A program made the translations under genes and the position numbers. The notes beneath the pieces are model-generated. The model saw only the letters and a program-made list of their open reading frames with translations. It was not told where the DNA came from and ran no database searches. Shown one piece after another: positions 45,487-56,780 of a stretch of DNA of 64,000 nt. The DNA is from Elymus sibiricus. Its lineage: Eukaryota > Streptophyta > Magnoliopsida > Poales > Poaceae. How positions within the stretch are numbered: the stretch's first letter is position 1; the number at the start of each line of letters is the position of its first letter. The stretch is taken from NCBI GenBank assembly GCA_039707655.1, contig CM077668.1:70573086-70637085 (forward strand), read 5' to 3'.

Positions 45487-48400
45487 TCAGGGTTCTGGAG
45501 TGTTCCGGAAGGTCTCTCTTATGTATTCTTCCGGTGTAATTGTTTCAATAATATTAGTTTCAACATTAATAGGGGTACCAGAAATATAATGCTTAATTCT
45601 TTGCCCATTCACCACTCTCGGATTAGTGCCTTTGGAGTTGTTTATTTTGATGGCTCCGGAGCGATAAACTTCTTCGATGATATACGGTCCTTCCCATTTA
45701 GAGAGGAGTTTTCCTGCAAAGAATCTCAAACGAGAATTGTACAATAGAACTTGCTCACCTACTTTAAATTCCCGTTTTTGAATTCTTCTATCATGCCATC
45801 TTTTAACTTTTTCTTTAAATAATTTAGCATTTTCATAAGCTTGGGTTCTCCATTCATCTAATGAGCTAATGTCAAATAACCTCTTTTCACCGGCAAGTTT
45901 AAAATCATAATTTAGTTCTTTAATTGCCCAATATGCTTTATGTTCTAACTCAAGAGGTAAATGACATGCTTTTCCATAAACCATCTTATAAGGAGACATA
46001 CCCATAGGATTTTTATAAGCAGTTATATAAGCCCACAAAGCATCGTCAAGTTTCTTAGACCAATTCTTTCTAGATCTATTAACGGTTTTCTGCAAAATTA
46101 ATTTTATTTCTCTATTGCTCAATTCAACTTGACCACTAGTTTGAGGATGATAGGGAGATGCAATTCTGTGGTTGACATCATATTTAGCAAGCAATTTACG
46201 GAATGCACCATGAATAAAATGTGAACCACCATCAGTTATTAAATATCTAGGGACTCCAAACCTTGGGAAAATAACATCTTTAAGCATTTTAATAGAAGTG
46301 TTATGATCAGCACTACTAGTTGGAATAGCTTCTACCCACTTAGTAACGTAATCAACAGCAACTAAAATATGAGTATACCCATTGGATTTAGGAAAAAGTC
46401 CCATATAATCAAATCCCCAAACATCAAATGGTTCAACAGCAAGTGAATAATTCATAGGCATTTCCTGATGTCTACCAACATTACCAATTCTTTGACATTC
46501 ATCACAAGAGGAGACAAACTTACGAGCATCCTTGAAAAGAGTAGGCCAATAAAAACCAGATTGCAATACTTTGTGTGCAGTTCTATCTCCCTCATGGTGT
46601 CCTCCGTAAGCTTCGGAGTGACACTTCCGTAGGATTTGTTCATGTTCGTGCTCAGGTATACAACGTCTAATAATACCATCTACTCCTTCTTTATAAAGAT
46701 GTGGGTCATGCCAGAAGTAATGTCTTAAATCAAAGAAGAACTTTTTCTTTTGTTGGTATGTAAAACTAGGTGGTATATATTTAGCAACAATGTAATTAGC
46801 ATAGTTTGCATATCAAGGAGTATTACGAGAAGCATTTATGACAGCTAATTGCTCATCAGGGAAATCATCATTAATAGGTAGTGGGTCATCAAGGACATTT
46901 TCTATTCTAGACAAATTATCTGCTACGGGATTTTCAGCCCCCTTTCTATCAATAATATGCAAGTCAAATTCTTGTAGCAATAAAACCCACCTAATGAGTC
47001 TAGGTTTAGCATCTTTCTTTTCCATAAGATATTTAATAGCAGCATGATCGGTGTGAACAGTTACTTTAGAATCAACTATATAAGATCTGAATTTATCACA
47101 TGCAAACACGACTGCTAGAAATTCTTTTCCAGTAGTAGCATAGTTTCTTTGGGCACTGTCTAGAGTTTTACTAGCATAATGGATAACATTTAATTTCTTA
47201 TCAACTCTTTGTCCTAGAACAGCACCAACAGCATAATCACTAGCATCAGACATAATTTCATAAGGCAAGTTCCAATCAGGTGGTTGAACAATAGGTGCAG
47301 TGGTTAAGGCTTTCTTAAGTGTTTCAAAGGCTTCTAGACAATCATCATCAAAAACAAATGGAACATCTTTTTGTAAAAGATTGGTAAGAGGCCTAGAAAT
47401 TTTAGAGAAGTCTTTAATAAATCTCCTATAGAAACCAGCATGACCAAGGAAACTTCTTATACCTTTAATATCTTTAGGACATGGCATTTTCTCAATAGCG
47501 TCAACCTTAGCTTTATCAACTTCAATACCTCTTTCCGAAATTTTACGACCCAAGACAATGCCTTCATTCACCATAAAGTGGCACTTCTCCCAATTCAAGA
47601 CAAGATTAGTTTCTTCACATCTCTGCAAAACTCGATCAAGGTTGCTTAAGCAATCATCAAAAGAAGTTCCGTAAACGGAAAAATCATCCATGAAAACCTC
47701 AACAATCTTTTCACAAAAGTCAGAGAATATAGCAGTCATACATCTTTGAAAGGTGGCAGGTGCATTGCATAAACCAAAAGGCATACGTCTGTAAGCATAA
47801 GTTCTAAAAGGACAAGTAAATGTGGTTTTCTCTTGATCGGGTTGTGATACAGGTATTTGAGAAAAACCAGAATAACCATCTAGGAAACAAAAGTGTGTAT
47901 GCTTAGACAATATTTCTAACATTTGATCAATAAAAGGTAAGGGGTAATGATCTTTTCTAGTTGCTTTGTTTAATTTTTTAAAATCAATTACCATCCTATA
48001 ACCAGTTACAATTCTTTGTGGAATAAGTTCATTTTTATCATTAGGAACAACGGTAATACCTCCTTTCTTAGGGACACAATGAACGTGACTTACCCATCTA
48101 CTATCAGCTATGGGATAGATTATACTTGCTTCCAGGAGTTTTAATATTTCAGTTCTTACCACCTCTTTCATCTTAGGATTTAATCGTCGTTGGTGGTCGA
48201 CAACTGGTTTAGCATCAGGCTCCATATTAATTTTGTGCTGACATAGAGTGGGACTAATACCCTTAAGATCATCAAGAGTATATCCAATAGCAGCTCGGTG
48301 CTTCCTTAGAGTTTTCAGTAATCTCTTTTCTTCATGCGCTGAAAGGTTAGCACTAATAATAACAGGATATATCTTCTTTTCGTCTAGATAAGCATATTTC

Positions 48401-48540
48401 AATGTATCAGGAAATTGCTTCAATTCAAACACAGGATCACCTTTAGGTGGAGGAGGGCCTCCAAGAGTTTCAACAGGCAAATTATGTTTAAGGATAGGTG
48501 GTTGATCAAAGAACATCTTATCTATTTTCATTTCTTTCAT
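45487..48540 (-). pseudogene. pol: Element D pol: RT, RNase H and integrase, one in-frame stop
   Basis: One frame from ATG 48540 to the stop at 45487, broken only by TGA at 46813-46815 where Trp or Arg is expected. RT carries [23 protein letters not shown] and the catalytic FMDDFSVYG (about 47671-47700, FxDD in place of YxDD). RNase H carries [15 protein letters not shown] and [10 protein letters not shown]. The integrase has an HHCC zinc finger (HSEAYGGHHEGD through CDECQRIG), catalytic Asp in WGFDYMG and in LITDGGSHF, and Glu in HPQTSGQVELSNRE. This is Gypsy (Metaviridae-type) order, RT before integrase. The start overlaps the gag stop by 23 nt in the +1 frame; I cannot tell mutation from programmed shift. 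The single stop makes the copy defective. Confidence 0.92.
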
Positions 48541-50204
48541 TCAGATGCATATCGTTTTCATGGTCTAGAAAATATTGTTCTAACGGATCAGTAGGAGGTA
48601 CGGCAATAGAAGCAAGACAAATAATTTCATCTTTACTAGGCAATTCTTTATCATGAGGTTGTCTACGAAACTTAGAGAAATTAAACTCATGAGACATACC
48701 ACCAAAATTAACGCTAACAATTTCTTTAGCGCAATCAATCTTGGCATTAACAGTGTTCAAGAAAGGTCTACCAAATATAATGGGACAAAAATCATCTTGT
48801 GGAGAACCAAGGACTAGAAAATCAGCAGGGTATTTTATTTTTCCACACAAGACTTCAACATCTCTAACAATCCCAAGTGGTGTGATGGTATCTCTGTTTG
48901 CAAGCTTAATAGTAACATCATTGTCTTCTATTTCAACGGGTGCAATATCGTGCATAATTTCTTGATATAAGGTAAACGGAATAGCATTCACACTAGCACC
49001 CAAATCACATAAGCCATGATAACAATGATCTCCTATTTTAATCGAGACAACAGGCATGCCCACAACGGGTCTATTTTTATCTTTAGGATCAGGTTTAGCA
49101 ATTCTAGCTGCTTCATCGCAGAGGTAAATGACATGCCCATCTATATTATCAACCAAGAGATCTTTAACTATAGCAACATTAGGTTCAACTTTGATTTGTT
49201 CAGGAGGTCTAGGTGCTCTAATATTACTTTTGTTAACCACAGTTGAAACTTTAGCATGTTCCTTAATCCTAACAGGAAAAGGTGGTTTCTCAATATAAGC
49301 GGTAGGCACAACTGGATCAACATGGTGAACAATTGTTTCTTCTTTAACACTAATAGGTTCCTCAATCTTTTCTTTAACAGGGGGATGATATTTAAACCAC
49401 TTCTCCTTAGGGAGATCAACATGAGTAGCAAATGATTCACAAAAGGAAGCTACTATCTCAGAGTCAGGTCCATATTTAGTGCTAAATTTATGAAAAGCAT
49501 CGGTGGCCATAAAAGATTTAACACAATCAAACTCAAGTATTATACCTGACTCATTACCTTTGTCGAGTTCCCAATCTTCAGAGTTGCGTTTAATTCTATC
49601 CAGAAGATCCCATCTGAATTCAATAGTTTTCTTCATAAAGGAGCCAGTCGAAGAAGAATCGAGAGTATTTTGATTATCATGAGAAAGCCGAGCATAAAAA
49701 TTCTGTAAGATAATTTCTTTTGAGAGCTCATGATTGGGGCATGTGTACATCATGTACTTAAGTCTCCCCCAAGCTTGAGTGATGCTTTCTCCTTCACGAG
49801 GCCAAAAATTATATATATAATTCCGATCACGATGAACCAAATGCATAGGATAAAATTTCTGATGGAATTCTAGTTTCAACCGGTTCCAGTCCCATGTATC
49901 AGTATCATTACATAGCCTATACCACATTAATGCCTTTCCCTCCAAAGATAAAGGGACTACTTTCTTCTTAACTCCATCTCCGGATATACCTGCAAGCTTA
50001 AACAATCCACAAATTTCATCCACGTAGATCAAGTACCGTTCCATCCACTGCATAAGGATTAGCTAGCAGTTTCTCTAACATACCCGGAGGAATCTCATAA
50101 TAAATATCTTTTTCAATAGGTTCAGTAGGTTGAGGAGCAACTATTTGTGTTTTCGGTCGAGGTGAAGATACCCCGAACAAACCCCTCAAAGGATTACTTT
50201 CCAT
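48518..50204 (-). pseudogene. gag: Element D gag-protease, one frameshift
   Basis: The first ATG is at 50204 (MESNPLRGLFGVSSPRPK). The frame shifts at about 50040, after LLANPYAVDG, and continues in the +1 frame to the stop at 48518. The gag core contains PLSLEGKALMWYRLCNDTDTW and ITQAWGRLKYMMYTCPNHEL. The protease contains GLCDLGASVNAIPFTLYQEI (DLGAS in place of DTGAS) and IIFGRPFLNT. Products would be particle protein and processing protease. The shift looks like a one-base lesion, since both halves are otherwise clean. Confidence 0.88.
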
Positions 50205-50280
50205 AGTGACAAGTAACAGTAAATTTCAGCACGTAATATAAATGTTTCCTTACGAAATTCCACTCAGCAAAGGCGCTTCA

Positions 50281-50299
50281 CTCCCCGGCAACGGCGCCA
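50281..50299 (-). other. Primer-binding site of element D (tRNA-Asp type)
   Basis: The minus strand reads TGGCGCCGTTGCCGGGGAG, 11 nt inside the 5' LTR border at 50311. Spacing and sequence match element C. Confidence 0.88.
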
Positions 50300-50310
50300 G
50301 AAAAGAGTCT

Positions 50311-51828
50311 TGATGACCCACAAGTATAGGGGATCAATCGTAGTCCTTTCGATAAGTAAGAGTGTCGAACCCAACGAGGAGCAGAAGGAAATGACGAGCG
50401 GTTTTTAGCAAGGTGTTTTCTGCAAGCACTGAAATTGTCGGTAACGAGTAGTTTGATAGCAAGATAATTTGTAACAAGTGACAAGTAGCAATAGTAACAA
50501 AGAGTGCAGCAATATAGCACAATCCTTTTTGTAGCAAAGGACAGGCCGGAACGATCTCTTATAGTAAGTAAAGCGTTCTCGAGGACACATGGGAATTTCA
50601 TCTAGTCACTTTCATCATGTTTGTTCGATTCGCGTTCGCTACTTTGATAATTTGATATGTGGGTGGACCGGTGCTTGGGTGCTGTTCTTACTTGAACAAG
50701 CCTCCCACTTATGATTACCCCCTCTCGCAAGCATCCGCAACTACGAAAGAAAAATTAAGATTACTCTAACCATAGCATTAAACATGTGGATCCAAATCAG
50801 CCCCTTACGGAATAGCGCATAAACTAGGGTTTAAGCTTCTGTCACTCTAGCAACCCATCATCTAATTACTACTCCACAATGCATTCCCTTAGGCCCAAAG
50901 ATGGTGAAGTGTCATGTAGTCGACGTTCACACGACACCACTAAGGGAATCACAACATACACATCATCAAAATATCGAACGAATACCAAATTCACATGATT
51001 ACTTATGACAAGACTTCTCCCATGTCCTCAAGAACAAAAGTAACTACTCACAAATCATGTTCATATCCAAGATCAGAGAGGGATTGAATAGCATAATAGA
51101 TCTGAACATATAATCTTCCACCAAATAAACCAACAAGCATCAACTATAAGATGTAATCAACACTACTAGCAACCCACAGGTACAAATCTGAGGTTTTGAG
51201 ACAAAGATTGAATACAAGAGATGAACTAGGGTTTGAGATGAGATGGTGCTGGTGAAGATGTTAATGAAGATTAGTCCTCCCACGATGAGAGGATCGCTGG
51301 TGTTGTCGATGACGACGATTTCCCCCTCCCGGAGGGAAGTTTCTCCGGCAGAATCTCTCCGCCGGAGATCAAAAGTGCTCCTGCCCAAGTTCCGCCTCGA
51401 GACGGCGGCGCACCGTCCCGAAAGTCTTCTCTATAATTTTTTTAGGTCAAATGCACTTATATACCAGAAAATGGGGGCCAGAAGTGGGCCAGAGGCTCCA
51501 CGAGGTACCAGGGCGCGCCTGGGGGGGGGTGGCGCGCCCTGGTGCCTATTGTTCACCTGGGTAGCCCCCTCTGGTACTTTTTGCTTCCAATATTTTTTAT
51601 ATATTCCAAAATAAATCTACAGAAAATTTCAGCTCATGTGGAGATGTGCAGAATAGGTATCTCTGACATAGCTTTTTCAGGTCCAGAATTGCAGCTGCCG
51701 GCATTCTCCCTCGTGTAAATCTTGCATATTAAGAGAGAAAATGCATTAGAATTGCTCCACAAAGTGTTATATTGACTAAAAATATTATAAATAACAATAG
51801 TAAAACATGATGCAAAATGGACGTATCA
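50311..51828 (-). repeat. Element D right (5') LTR
   Basis: 1518 bp matching 41649-43175. TATATAAG is at 51456-51463 and the hairpin at 51498-51547. The length difference from the other LTR comes mainly from the G-run in the hairpin loop and small indels. Confidence 0.9.
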
Positions 51829-51833
51829 TGGGG

Positions 51834-53307
51834 CTAGCCCAGTCAGCACAGTTGACCGTTTAGCGCGGTCAACTGGGCCCCTGGGACCCACCGACAGTGA
51901 CCCTGGGGTGGGCCCCAGGCCAGCCACGTCGGCGGCGGCCGGCGTTTCGCCGCCGGCGACCCAAAACGCGGCGGAGGCGCACAAGACCTCGCCGGAAATC
52001 GCCTACGGGCGTCCATTTCACGCGGGGTTGGGCGCGTTCGAACGTGCGCACGACGGCGCGTCGAATGGTGGCGGTGGCAGAGGCTGGAGTGGCCGGAGTT
52101 GGCCAGAGCATCGACGGCAGGCGGCGGTGGCGTTCGGGCGAGCTCGAGCTCATCGATGTAGGGCACGGCAAGGGCAGCGGATGGTGGCGTTGGGTTGCTG
52201 GGGAGGTGCTGAGCACGACGCCGTGCTCGGACGCGGGCTGCAGGTGTTGTGGCCGCGGTGGCGACATGGCCGGCGGTGGCGAGCTTCGGCCCGGAGCAGG
52301 AGGACGGCTACGGGCGCGGAGAAGAGCAGGGGAGCGAGGGGATCTACGCGGGTGCTCACCGGGTGGCACACGGTGGCCGTTGCGGGGGTTAGGAGCTGCA
52401 GACGTCGCCGGAATCGACGAGGATCACCGGCGGCCGTAGAGGAAGAAGACGGCGCCGATCTGCCGATGCAGGGACGCCGAGCTCGAGGTGGTGGTCGTAG
52501 GCGTAGTAGCAGAGCACGGAGGAGCTCGTGGACGTGCTGGCGAGGCACGGGGAGGACGGTGGCCGCGGCTACGGCACGACCATGGCGACGGCGGCGCTCG
52601 GTGAGCTCGGGATCGAGCGCGAGAGGTGAGGGGAAAGGGGGATGAGGACGGGCGTGAGTCCCCGAGGCCGCGGTGGCGTTCTTATCCCCTCCCGCGGCGC
52701 CTGTAGCGGCGCGGAGCGGCGAGCGGGTGCGGTGGCGACGGCGCTCGGCGTCGGGCGCGCGCGCGCGTGCTGACACGGGGAGGAGGGAGACGACGACGGC
52801 GCTGCTGGGCTGGGCCTGCTCACTGTGCACTAAGGCCTAGTGCACACTGGCCCTTTTCTTTTTCTTTATTTCTTTTCTGTTTTTCTTTATTCTTTTCTGT
52901 TTTGAATTTTCTCTGGATAGCAATTGATTTTTATAAATTGGGAAACTTGCCACATAATTACCATTGCAGTATATAGCACTGCCACAAAAAGTTTGGGGAA
53001 ATTTTGAATTGATATGGATTTTGTTTAAATAGAAATGATTTGATTTGGGGCTGTTTGGCTACTGTTTTGGATATTAGGGTCAATTTGGAAATTCAAATAA
53101 TGTTGGTTTTGATTTTATAATTGCTTTGTGATTATTTGCAATATTATGAACTATTTTGTTTAATTATCTGAAGAAGTAATTATTTGACTTGCATTTCAAA
53201 TGGAATTTGAACTTGATTTTGGACAAGTGGCTATTTGGCATGGAAAGACATGATGACATGGCATTATTAGTGTGAGGTCACTGTAGCATGACACTGGGGG
53301 TGTTACA
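51834..53307 (-). repeat. Element A right (5') LTR, second part
   Basis: LTR sequence resumes after element D with CTAGCCCAGTCAGC and ends at TGTTACA (53307). It includes the second copy of the GC-rich block (51834-52830). Confidence 0.85.
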
Positions 53308-53312
53308 TTACT

Positions 53313-53511
53313 ACAATGTAAATACGTAATCCTCTTCTCTTCTTCCCCTTATGGAAGTATGGCAGTATGGAAGTATGTGGAACTAGTATCATGTATGAAT
53401 CTGTGATGTAGCAACTGTGTAGAAACTACAGTTTGTCTCCTTTCTCGCTGCTTGTTGAAACATCCATTTTTTCCTTCTCAATGTTAATCATCTTAGTGTC
53501 TCAATGTATAG
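53313..53511. other. CACTA interior, intron-like
   Basis: The CACTA element resumes after element A. AT-rich sequence ending in an acceptor-like AATGTATAG before island 4. No gene seen. Confidence 0.4.
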
Positions 53512-53600
53512 GTGATGAAGGACCAGCTTCACCGGTGTGTCAAACATCTCTCCAAGTGGCAGAAATCATCAACTGCCGAATTCCAGCTCTGGTGCATAGG
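53512..53600 (+). other. Exon-like island 4 in CACTA
   Basis: 89 nt between TGTATAG| and |GTAACT. One frame is open and looks protein-like (VMKDQLHRCVKHLSKWQKSS, then TAEFQLWCIG). I do not recognise it. Embedded in AT-rich DNA, it fits a captured exon. Confidence 0.4.
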
Positions 53601-54305
53601 GTAACTTTTCTCCTACTAAGAACTGTTGAGTTTTCTTGATGTATTAAATATTCTGTAGTTCATAGAGTAACTTTTCAAGCTTGTAGGAGTTTACATGATA
53701 AGAAGTTCTTGAAGATGTTAAATGATTTATCCTGCTATACTAAAAATGTTAAATGTGCAACATTACCTCGTCTTTATCTAGAAGTTCTTGATCCAGTACT
53801 GGCAGGCTTATATTGTGGTTTCTTTTGTAACAGTGATGTTAAATGATGTTGAATGTTATTGAATCTTTTCTAGTTTAGCTGCGGTAAGTGTATAACTTAC
53901 CCTCATGACCTCAAGTTTGCTTCTATTGTTTCTCTTATTATAGCAGTGATTTGCTATGCTATCAAATCCATCCTTGAGTACTCGTACTAGCACAACAGAT
54001 TGATCGAGGAAAAACTCTTTCCTCTGCTTAACATATATGAAATCTAGTCAAATTTCTATAGCAGTGGATCTACAACATATTTGTTCCTGTAGAACAATGA
54101 TACATTGAACGGTCTGACCTATACACACACACACACACATGCTGACCTATATATATACAACAATGATACATTGAACGATCTGACCTTTATGTCATTCCTT
54201 TATGCAAGTTTAAGAGTAGAATCTTCTTTATCACAAGTTGAACACATTTTGTGTTTTATGCTTATCTAGCTTTCCTTAACTGTGATCGATTTGAATACTT
54301 TGCAG
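53601..54305. other. Intron-like CACTA interior with (CA)n
   Basis: AT-rich, no coding signal. It includes a short (CA)n microsatellite near 54123-54139 and a small duplication of ACAATGATACATTGAACGRT (near 54093 and 54160). Confidence 0.45.
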
Positions 54306-54455
54306 TACGAGATGCGGATGCACATGACACTGATGTTCCCGACCACGAAGGGCATGGTGGAGAAGCGGCTCGAGGCCAAGGACCAGAAGATCCAGAGGAG
54401 AAGCAGCTCGTGGCCAAGCGACGTCGACTCCAGTCACTACGTGAAGACCACATCG
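54306..54455 (+). other. Exon-like island 5 in CACTA
   Basis: 150 nt preceded by TACTTTGCAG and followed by CATCG|GTTCGG. One frame is fully open (YEMRMHMTLMFPTTKGMVEK, then RLEAKDQKIQRR and onward). GC-rich against an AT-rich background. The donor gene is not recognised. Confidence 0.42.
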
Positions 54456-54719
54456 GTTCGGTAGCATATTTGGTTCAGCATGTTGTGTTCTGTTTAGAGA
54501 TCTCCCTGCAAGGAAAGGGCAAATTAATCTCCATGTGTGTGCTTAAGGTCTCTACCTATGTAGTGTTTCTAGCATTTTTGGATTCGTGCTCAGAGTGATG
54601 GATATGAACTGGATGCAAATTGTGTGTATGTACATATGAATAATACCAGATGCAAACTCTGCATGAAATCTACTGTGTACATCACAGTACAGTGCAGTTT
54701 TTTTTTAATTCAAAAATTT

Positions 54720-54939
54720 CTAGCAGTGGCGGGCAGAGCATAGTGCTAGCCAGTGGTGCATCTTGCTTCAGTGCAAACTAGCTCAGGTGCATCCTTTAGT
54801 AGTGGCGGGTGCTAGTTAATGCCCGCCACCGGTGGCCTTTTAGCAGTGGCGGGAGGTCAGTGGTGGGCTGGCCTGGGCCCCTAGCGCGCCACTGATGGCC
54901 ATTTTGCACCCGCCACTGCTAGGCATTCCTGCAGTAGTG
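54720..54939. repeat. CACTA subterminal repeats and right TIR
   Basis: Copies of AGTGGCGGG/CCCGCCACT in both orientations up to the terminal CAGTAGTG (54932-54939), the complement of the left CACTACTG. Confidence 0.85.
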
Positions 54940-55260
54940 GCAGGCTGCTCCTCCGCCATGGCGGCGGTGAAGTGCGCCCGCGCCTGCTCCATGGTCAAGT
55001 CGACATGCACCGGCGCGGGTTCCAGCGCTGAGTCATTGTCGGAGTCCGTCTCCATCGTGGGTTCGTCGTCGAAAACCTTGGGGGAGTTGGCCGGCATGCA
55101 GGCCTCGATCCGCCTGACATGGCGGCTCTGCCAGGCGGCAGCAAGGGCAGCCACCTCGTGCTTCTGCTCCGTTGAGGGGCTCTCCCACAGAGCGTTCATC
55201 GCGGATGTGGTGCACGGGAGGAAGATGTGGTGTGCTGTGAGCCGGGTGTGGTCGCCTTTA
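54940..55260 (-). pseudogene. Broken repeat-family ORF, upstream part
   Basis: Minus-strand frame from ATG 55199 (MNALWESPSTEQKHEVAALA) through an acidic stretch (PTMETDSDNDSALEPAP) to MEQARAHFTAAMAEEQP, where the CACTA element interrupts it. The composition continues on the other side at 16506 and below. Such short acidic proteins are frequent in grass repeats, but I cannot name the family. Confidence 0.42.
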
Positions 55261-56521
55261 AATATTGGATGCCTGTGAGGCTAAACGTCTGGGGTGCGTC
55301 AATGCGCAGGCGCTGGAGTTGGTTTCTCGGGCGCGAGCCTGTTTAATGGCGGCAGACGGAGGGACATGCATTGAACAGGCATGGTAGATATACATCCCAT
55401 CTCGTCTAGTAAATGTCTCTCCAGCATTGAATAGGCGCATACACCGGGGACTGATCACGCTGGAACCCCAAATCCTCTAGAAAGAGCTGCAATCGTGTAG
55501 CCGACGTTTTGCACCTGGAGAGGTACCATCGGGGGTGACGTTTTGCACCTTGAGAGGTACCATCGCGGGCGTCTTGTGGATGTCAGAGAACACGGTTGTA
55601 GGTGAGACCACCAGTTTTGCCAAGACTGGAGGAAGCCTACCGAGCACACAACGGTTTTGCCAGGATGCACGGTTGTAGTGGCTTTCACAATAGTGATGCC
55701 GTGTGCCGATGCAGTCTTAGTCGTCGGACACGGTCAATGCCGTCGTCGATGTCGTGCGCGTCTTGCGGTAGTACTGTCAGTGGACGCGTGTCCATCCTTG
55801 TGGATGAGGTTGTAGAGGCGGCGGGTGTTGATGAAGACCACATTGGTGTAGACCTTGGCGATGATGTGTCGACGATGTAGCAGCAGGCGTGAAGTAGTAC
55901 GTCGCTAGGAGGCGTCCTTCGCGGCGACGATGATGTAGATGCCTTGTTAGAGAAGTTCCACACCGGCCTGCGTGTGGTGATGTCACTTCTCGTGGATGTG
56001 TTCACCGAAGATTTTGTTCTTCTCGGGCGTGGTGTAGTCGTACAGTTTGGAGTATATCATGTAGACGCACCAGTGCATCATCTTCATTGTATGATGATAT
56101 AGCGTTTGATGGGTCCCGCGCTATATTGTGGGGTCGACGAAGTTCGCGCCGGCGCGAGTGCTGGCCGGCTGGATCATGTAGACGCGTGTGGCCGACTGCA
56201 CGATATAGATCGATGTTGCCGGGGCCGTACATGGAGTCGTACGCGTATTGCCGAGGCTGCCGAGATGCCGATTTGTTGCCGACGTGCTGATTCTGCATTG
56301 CCTTTCACCGGAATTTGGGTCATCAGGTGGTTAAAAAAACAATCTACTGGATTTTTAAAAATTGGAATTGACCTAATCTGTGGAACTGATCTCATCTATG
56401 GAACCGATCTGATCTTTTGATTGATCGGGTACCGCGCCCTCGGGGAGAGGAGATTAATCTCTCCGAGGGCGGCGTGTTGCGGAAGTGGTGGAAAGTATTA
56501 GGATCAGCATCGTTGGACAAA
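55261..56521 (-). other. Interior of a Copia-like or small LTR element, degraded
   Basis: Sequence on the internal side of the LTR at 56536-56780. Minus-strand frames (for example 56298-56002, starting MQNQHVGNKSASRQPRQYAY) are short and broken, with repeated GTCTACATGAT phrases. No gag, RT or integrase motif was found and no second LTR was seen, so the other end may be lost. Confidence 0.35.
55507..55574. repeat. Tandem duplication of a 34-nt unit
   Basis: Two adjacent copies of GACGTTTTGCACCTKGAGAG followed by GTACCATCG. The second copy differs at a few bases. Confidence 0.7.
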
Positions 56522-56535
56522 CCGCTCTAATACCA

Positions 56536-56780
56536 TGTAGAAATTGTAGGATGACTAATGTTTTTTTGTGTTGTTGTGTTGTATTGATCTGACCCTTATG
56601 GGTATATATATAGTACATGAGGGTAGAGGTTTTGAGTACAAGACAAGTTACATGTGGTTAATATAATCTATCTCTGCCTACTTATTTCTAACTTAAACCC
56701 AATTATACTTTAGAAATACCACCTGCTTACATACTAGTGCTAGGTTAGACAAGAGCCTACACCAAAGTCAGGTCTCCACA
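56536..56780 (-). repeat. Copia-like LTR with adjacent primer site
   Basis: On the minus strand a 245-nt unit runs from TGTGGAGACC to AATTTCTACA and is followed at once by TGGTATTAGAGCGG (56522-56535), a one-mismatch tRNA-Met primer site. A TATATATA stretch (about 56606-56613) could be the LTR TATA box. TG/CA ends and PBS support a 5' LTR in minus orientation. No partner LTR is in the window. Confidence 0.6.

Larger units (their letters stand above)
41649..51828 (-). mobile_element. Element D: nearly complete Gypsy/Athila-type LTR retrotransposon
   Basis: Inserted in the right LTR of element A with a perfect TGGGG duplication (41644-41648 and 51829-51833). The LTRs are 41649-43175 and 50311-51828 (1527 and 1518 bp; TGATACGTCC to GGGTCATCA on the minus strand). 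The tRNA-Asp-type primer site is at 50281-50299 and the purine tract at 43176-43190. In minus-strand order it carries gag-protease, RT-RNase H-integrase and an accessory ORF. Damage is slight: one frameshift near the gag start, a frame change at the gag-pol border and one stop in pol. LTR starts differ at only three of about 140 aligned bases, so it is a young copy. Confidence 0.92.
18958..53307 (-). mobile_element. Element A: non-autonomous LTR retrotransposon with very long LTRs
   Basis: Flanked by a perfect 5-bp duplication TTACT (18953-18957 and 53308-53312). The left LTR is 18958-37793, interrupted by element B; the right LTR is 38963-53307, interrupted by element D. Without the insertions they measure about 4162 and 4160 bp. 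On the minus strand each begins TGTAACACCCCCAGTGTCAT and ends GGGGGCGTCACA. The minus-strand primer site TGGTATCAGAGCC, for initiator tRNA-Met, sits 3 nt inside the right LTR, so the right LTR is the 5' LTR. The internal domain (37794-38962) is only about 1.17 kb and has no gag or pol. This resembles a LARD in having long LTRs and no coding, though the internal part is unusually short. Confidence 0.88.
16507..54939. mobile_element. CACTA (En/Spm-type) element, non-autonomous, hosting a nest
   Basis: The left end is CACTACTGGGAAAGGG at 16507 and the right end is the complement of CACTACTGCAGGAAT, ending at 54939. The 8-nt TIR CACTACTG is perfect. The flanking triplets are ACA (16504-16506) and GCA (54940-54942), a one-base mismatch to a 3-bp duplication. 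Both ends carry many inverted copies of AGTGGCGGGC (16540-16975 and 54722-54920), the subterminal repeats expected of CACTA elements. Removing element A and one copy of its target duplication leaves about 4.1 kb. That remainder has no TNP2-type transposase and several exon-like islands. Confidence 0.88.

Noticed and set aside
46813..46815. TGA in pol as a recoding signal
   Set aside because: There is no surrounding structure to suggest readthrough and a single G-to-A change explains it; treated as a lesion.
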